Assembly: GCA_012295275.1 (NCBI GenBank)
Contig: CM022665.1
Span: 42,761,152-42,781,151, forward strand
Direction: 5' to 3'
Length of the DNA stretch: 20,000 nucleotides
Source of the DNA: Chrysomallon squamiferum
Lineage: Eukaryota > Mollusca > Gastropoda > Neomphalida > Peltospiridae
Made by a program: the position numbers and the translations under genes. Numbering within the stretch: the first letter of the stretch is position 1; each line of letters starts with the position of its first letter. The notes beneath the pieces are model-generated. The model did not search any database. It was not told where the DNA came from and saw nothing but the letters and a program-made list of their open reading frames with translations. This document shows, in pieces, positions 18,461 through 20,000 of this stretch.

Positions 18461-19430
18461 ATGCAAACTGCTGTTGAAGTATTGGACATGTATATTAGTA
18501 ATAATACAAGCCACTGTTTAGGCTTTATATGCATGGACATGTGCATGTGTTTTGTTCTAGAGATAAAAGCTGATATTTGATATTAACATCAATAAAAAGC
18601 TCTTTATGAAATGACTGATTCAGGAAAATAGTAGCCTAACTTGCATCATCTTCTTTTTTTAATTTTTAATTTTTTATTTTGTTTGTTTGTTTATAAGAAG
18701 AATGTGTCATGTTCATAACTATTACAATTATTTTAATTTTATAAAAAAAATCAATAAACTTATTTTAATGTATAAATATTTAACTTAAATGCAAAGTATT
18801 CACATTGAGTGCAAGTAACACATGCAGCACAATGCTTGCTTGTTGACAAGAAATGAACTTAGAAGTCATTGCTGCCACACAAACGATGCAGTCACAGCTG
18901 GGATGCTAAATGATATGTCATGCTTGTATTCCACAGCTCTGAGTAAAACAGACTTTGCTCCTAACAGGAAAATATAGTCAGTTTCCTCTTTGCATTAATA
19001 ATGTTATAATTACTAATGTTTTACACCAAACAGCCAGAAACAGAAAATTAATCATTATACTCAAGCAGTACAAGTAGCGACGTATTGTGATAAAAAAAGA
19101 AGAAAAGAAATGTTTTCTTTAAAAAGTATAAATAAATAAAAACAATACATATATATATAAAAAAATTAAGAAGGAAAAAGAGAAAAGGAAATATAAAAAA
19201 AGTAATATTACTCAGTGATAATATTTTTAACTACATCTTGCCATTAATCACAATCTTTACATTTCACAATCTCCACATTTTCTGTTCAAAAATAACCAAA
19301 GCAAACACGTTCAAGAAGGAAATTACGTAACACAATGCAAACACAATGACCGAAGACAGAGACAGATGAAAGCTATTTACTAATACTGGAAAGCAATGAC
19401 CAAACAGACTGTAACACAATCGTTCCACAC
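18461..19430. other. Spacer without recognisable gene
   Basis: A+T-rich, with GTTTGTTTGTTT near 18679-18691, AAAT units near 19128-19140 and a short TA run near 19149-19158. The part 18800-18960 is less A+T-rich and has CAGCTG- and GCTGCC-type words but no long frame. If the minus-strand frames on the right are coding, this would lie on their 3' side and could be untranslated sequence. Confidence 0.45.
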
Positions 19431-19432
19431 AA

Positions 19433-19480
19433 TCTCAGTGTTCATACATCAACCGATCTCTGTGTTCATACATCAACCGA
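19433..19480. repeat. 24-bp direct tandem duplication
   Basis: Two units, 19433-19456 and 19457-19480, differ at a single base (TCTCAGTG versus TCTCTGTG) and share GTGTTCATACATCAACCGA. Being 24 bp long, it is in frame with the overlapping minus-strand open frame and duplicates eight codons there. Confidence 0.95.
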
Positions 19481-19599
19481 ACTCTCTGAATTAAAACAGA
19501 AGCCAGATGAGAGTACCAGCTGCCTGGCTTGATCACTGCAATGGCTTCCTTCATTTTACTTTCTATTTCTTTTGGTGTCGAGCAATTAAGAAAGAACAT
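19435..19599 (-). CDS. Candidate small open frame or terminal exon, 54 codons
   Basis: The frame runs from an ATG at 19597-19599 to a TGA at 19435-19437, and the upstream in-frame stop is at 19615-19617. The translation has the balanced composition of real protein, including PKEIESKMKEAIAVIKPG (residues 9-26) and WYSHLASVLIQRVRLMYEH. The C-terminus is a perfect repeat of RLMYEH encoded by the 24-bp duplication. A second in-frame ATG lies at 19552-19554. The block is less A+T-rich than its surroundings. I recognise no family and see no good splice acceptor just upstream. It could be a small peptide gene, a decayed exon or pseudogene, or chance. Confidence 0.25.
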   Translation of the reverse strand: MFFLNCSTPKEIESKMKEAIAVIKPGSWYSHLASVLIQRVRLMYEHRDRLMYEH

Positions 19600-19705
19600 T
19601 TTGTTTTTGTTTTTTCAAATTAGGTTAATCGTTATAAAATGTAAGGCAATTTAAATTACTTTTAAGAGAACTTTGTTCTGAGAAACGCGAGTCTCAAGAT
19701 CATTT

Positions 19706-19906
19706 CTATTCAATTGAGTCCATTAAAGCCCATTTCCCATTCCAATAAGTACTCTGTAACTGGTTATCCAGATTATACACAGTCTGCATTTTCTTTTCTA
19801 AAGATGCAAAAGATGCCTTGCTGCAAAAGTCCTTGGAATGGCAGCAAGGTTTCCTTTTGATATCTTTTTTATTTATATATATATATAAAACAGATATTAT
19901 TACATG
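19706..19906 (-). other. Candidate exon, minus-strand open frame of 66 codons
   Basis: The frame is open between a TAA at 19907-19909 and a TAG at 19706-19708. Its first part is A+T-rich. The later part is protein-like: KRKPCCHSKDFCSKASFASL, then EKKMQTVYNLDNQLQSTYW and NGKWALMDSIE. The only ATG codons are late, so as a gene it would need upstream splicing. A possible acceptor, CTTTTGCATCTTTAG, ends within the frame just before the AAAAGAAAATG. The 68-nt hairpin at 19800-19867 overlaps the cysteine-containing part, so the openness could instead reflect a structured RNA. No family is recognised. Confidence 0.2.
19800..19867. other. 68-nt imperfect hairpin, pre-miRNA-like
   Basis: Three stem blocks pair exactly: 19800-19805 with 19862-19867 (AAAGAT/ATCTTT), 19807-19812 with 19854-19859 (CAAAAG/CTTTTG) and 19816-19824 with 19841-19849 (CCTTGCTGC/GCAGCAAGG). 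They are separated by small internal loops and closed by a 16-nt terminal loop. The 21 paired positions over a ~25-nt arm, and the overall length, fit an animal microRNA precursor. Either strand could be the transcript. I do not recognise the arm sequences as a known family. A chance inverted repeat is possible in A+T-rich DNA, although the 9-bp apical stem is G+C-rich. Confidence 0.3.
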
Positions 19907-20000
19907 TTAATATTTCACCTTAATGTCATTAACTAATGTTAACTGATTTGTTTCTCTATTAGTTTTAATCTTAATAAATAAAATAAAATTAAATAATAAA
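19870..20000. other. A+T-rich end of window
   Basis: A short TA run at about 19875-19887 is followed by plain A+T-rich sequence ending in AATAAAATAAAATTAAATAA. Any gene continuing past the right edge cannot be judged from here. Confidence 0.5.

Noticed and set aside
1-20000. CRISPR arrays, bacterial promoters, terminators, operons, rRNA or intact tRNA genes
   Set aside because: The window has eukaryotic repeat texture. Tandem arrays here lack the short identical repeat plus unique spacer pattern of CRISPR, and no intact tRNA cloverleaf or rRNA segment was seen.

Overview
This window looks like non-coding, A+T-rich DNA (roughly 70 % A+T by eye) from an animal nuclear genome. There is no bacterial-style gene packing, no operon and no long open frame. 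Instead there are CA/TG, TA, AAT and AAAT microsatellites, poly-A and poly-T runs, and many long-period tandem arrays with degenerate edges. This texture fits an invertebrate intron or intergenic region. A mollusc such as a cephalopod is my best guess, but I see no diagnostic gene or element that fixes the taxon.

Layout. 1-500: minisatellite with a ~30-bp unit that merges into a 160-bp duplication. 930-1325: degenerate 74-88-bp array. 1600-1742: a more complex segment with short open frames on both strands. 1798-2100: two tandem copies of a tRNA-like (box A/box B) SINE-type unit. 2698-3345: purine-skewed array, followed by (TG)n and poly-T. 3440-5480: A+T-rich spacer with a nested hairpin near 3858. 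5750-5960: CA/TA microsatellites. 6132-6443: the longest frame not built from simple repeats (103 codons, unrecognised). 6480-8380: A+T-rich spacer. 8385-9050: a 95-bp tandem array whose spacer alternates between two types, so it is a ~190-bp dimer. 9290-9580: an 88-98-bp array. 10020-11025: AAT, AAAT, TG and TA microsatellites around one splice-bounded open frame. 11040-13080: mostly A+T-rich spacer. 13080-13700: further microsatellites. 13898-14275: a repeat with CTAGGATATC boxes. 14559-15340: ATT and CA microsatellites. 16280-16456: compound trinucleotide block. 16560-18460: a long, degenerate array sharing a core with the 95-bp array. 19430-19910: a less A+T-rich block with two minus-strand open frames and a 68-nt hairpin.

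I cannot assign any protein product, so no gene network can be described. The window's main interest is its density of unrelated or distantly related long-period tandem arrays, and evidence that at least two of them, 8 kb apart, derive from one ancestral unit. Exon-like pieces are listed at low confidence because splice-like motifs and short open frames are expected by chance in 20 kb.
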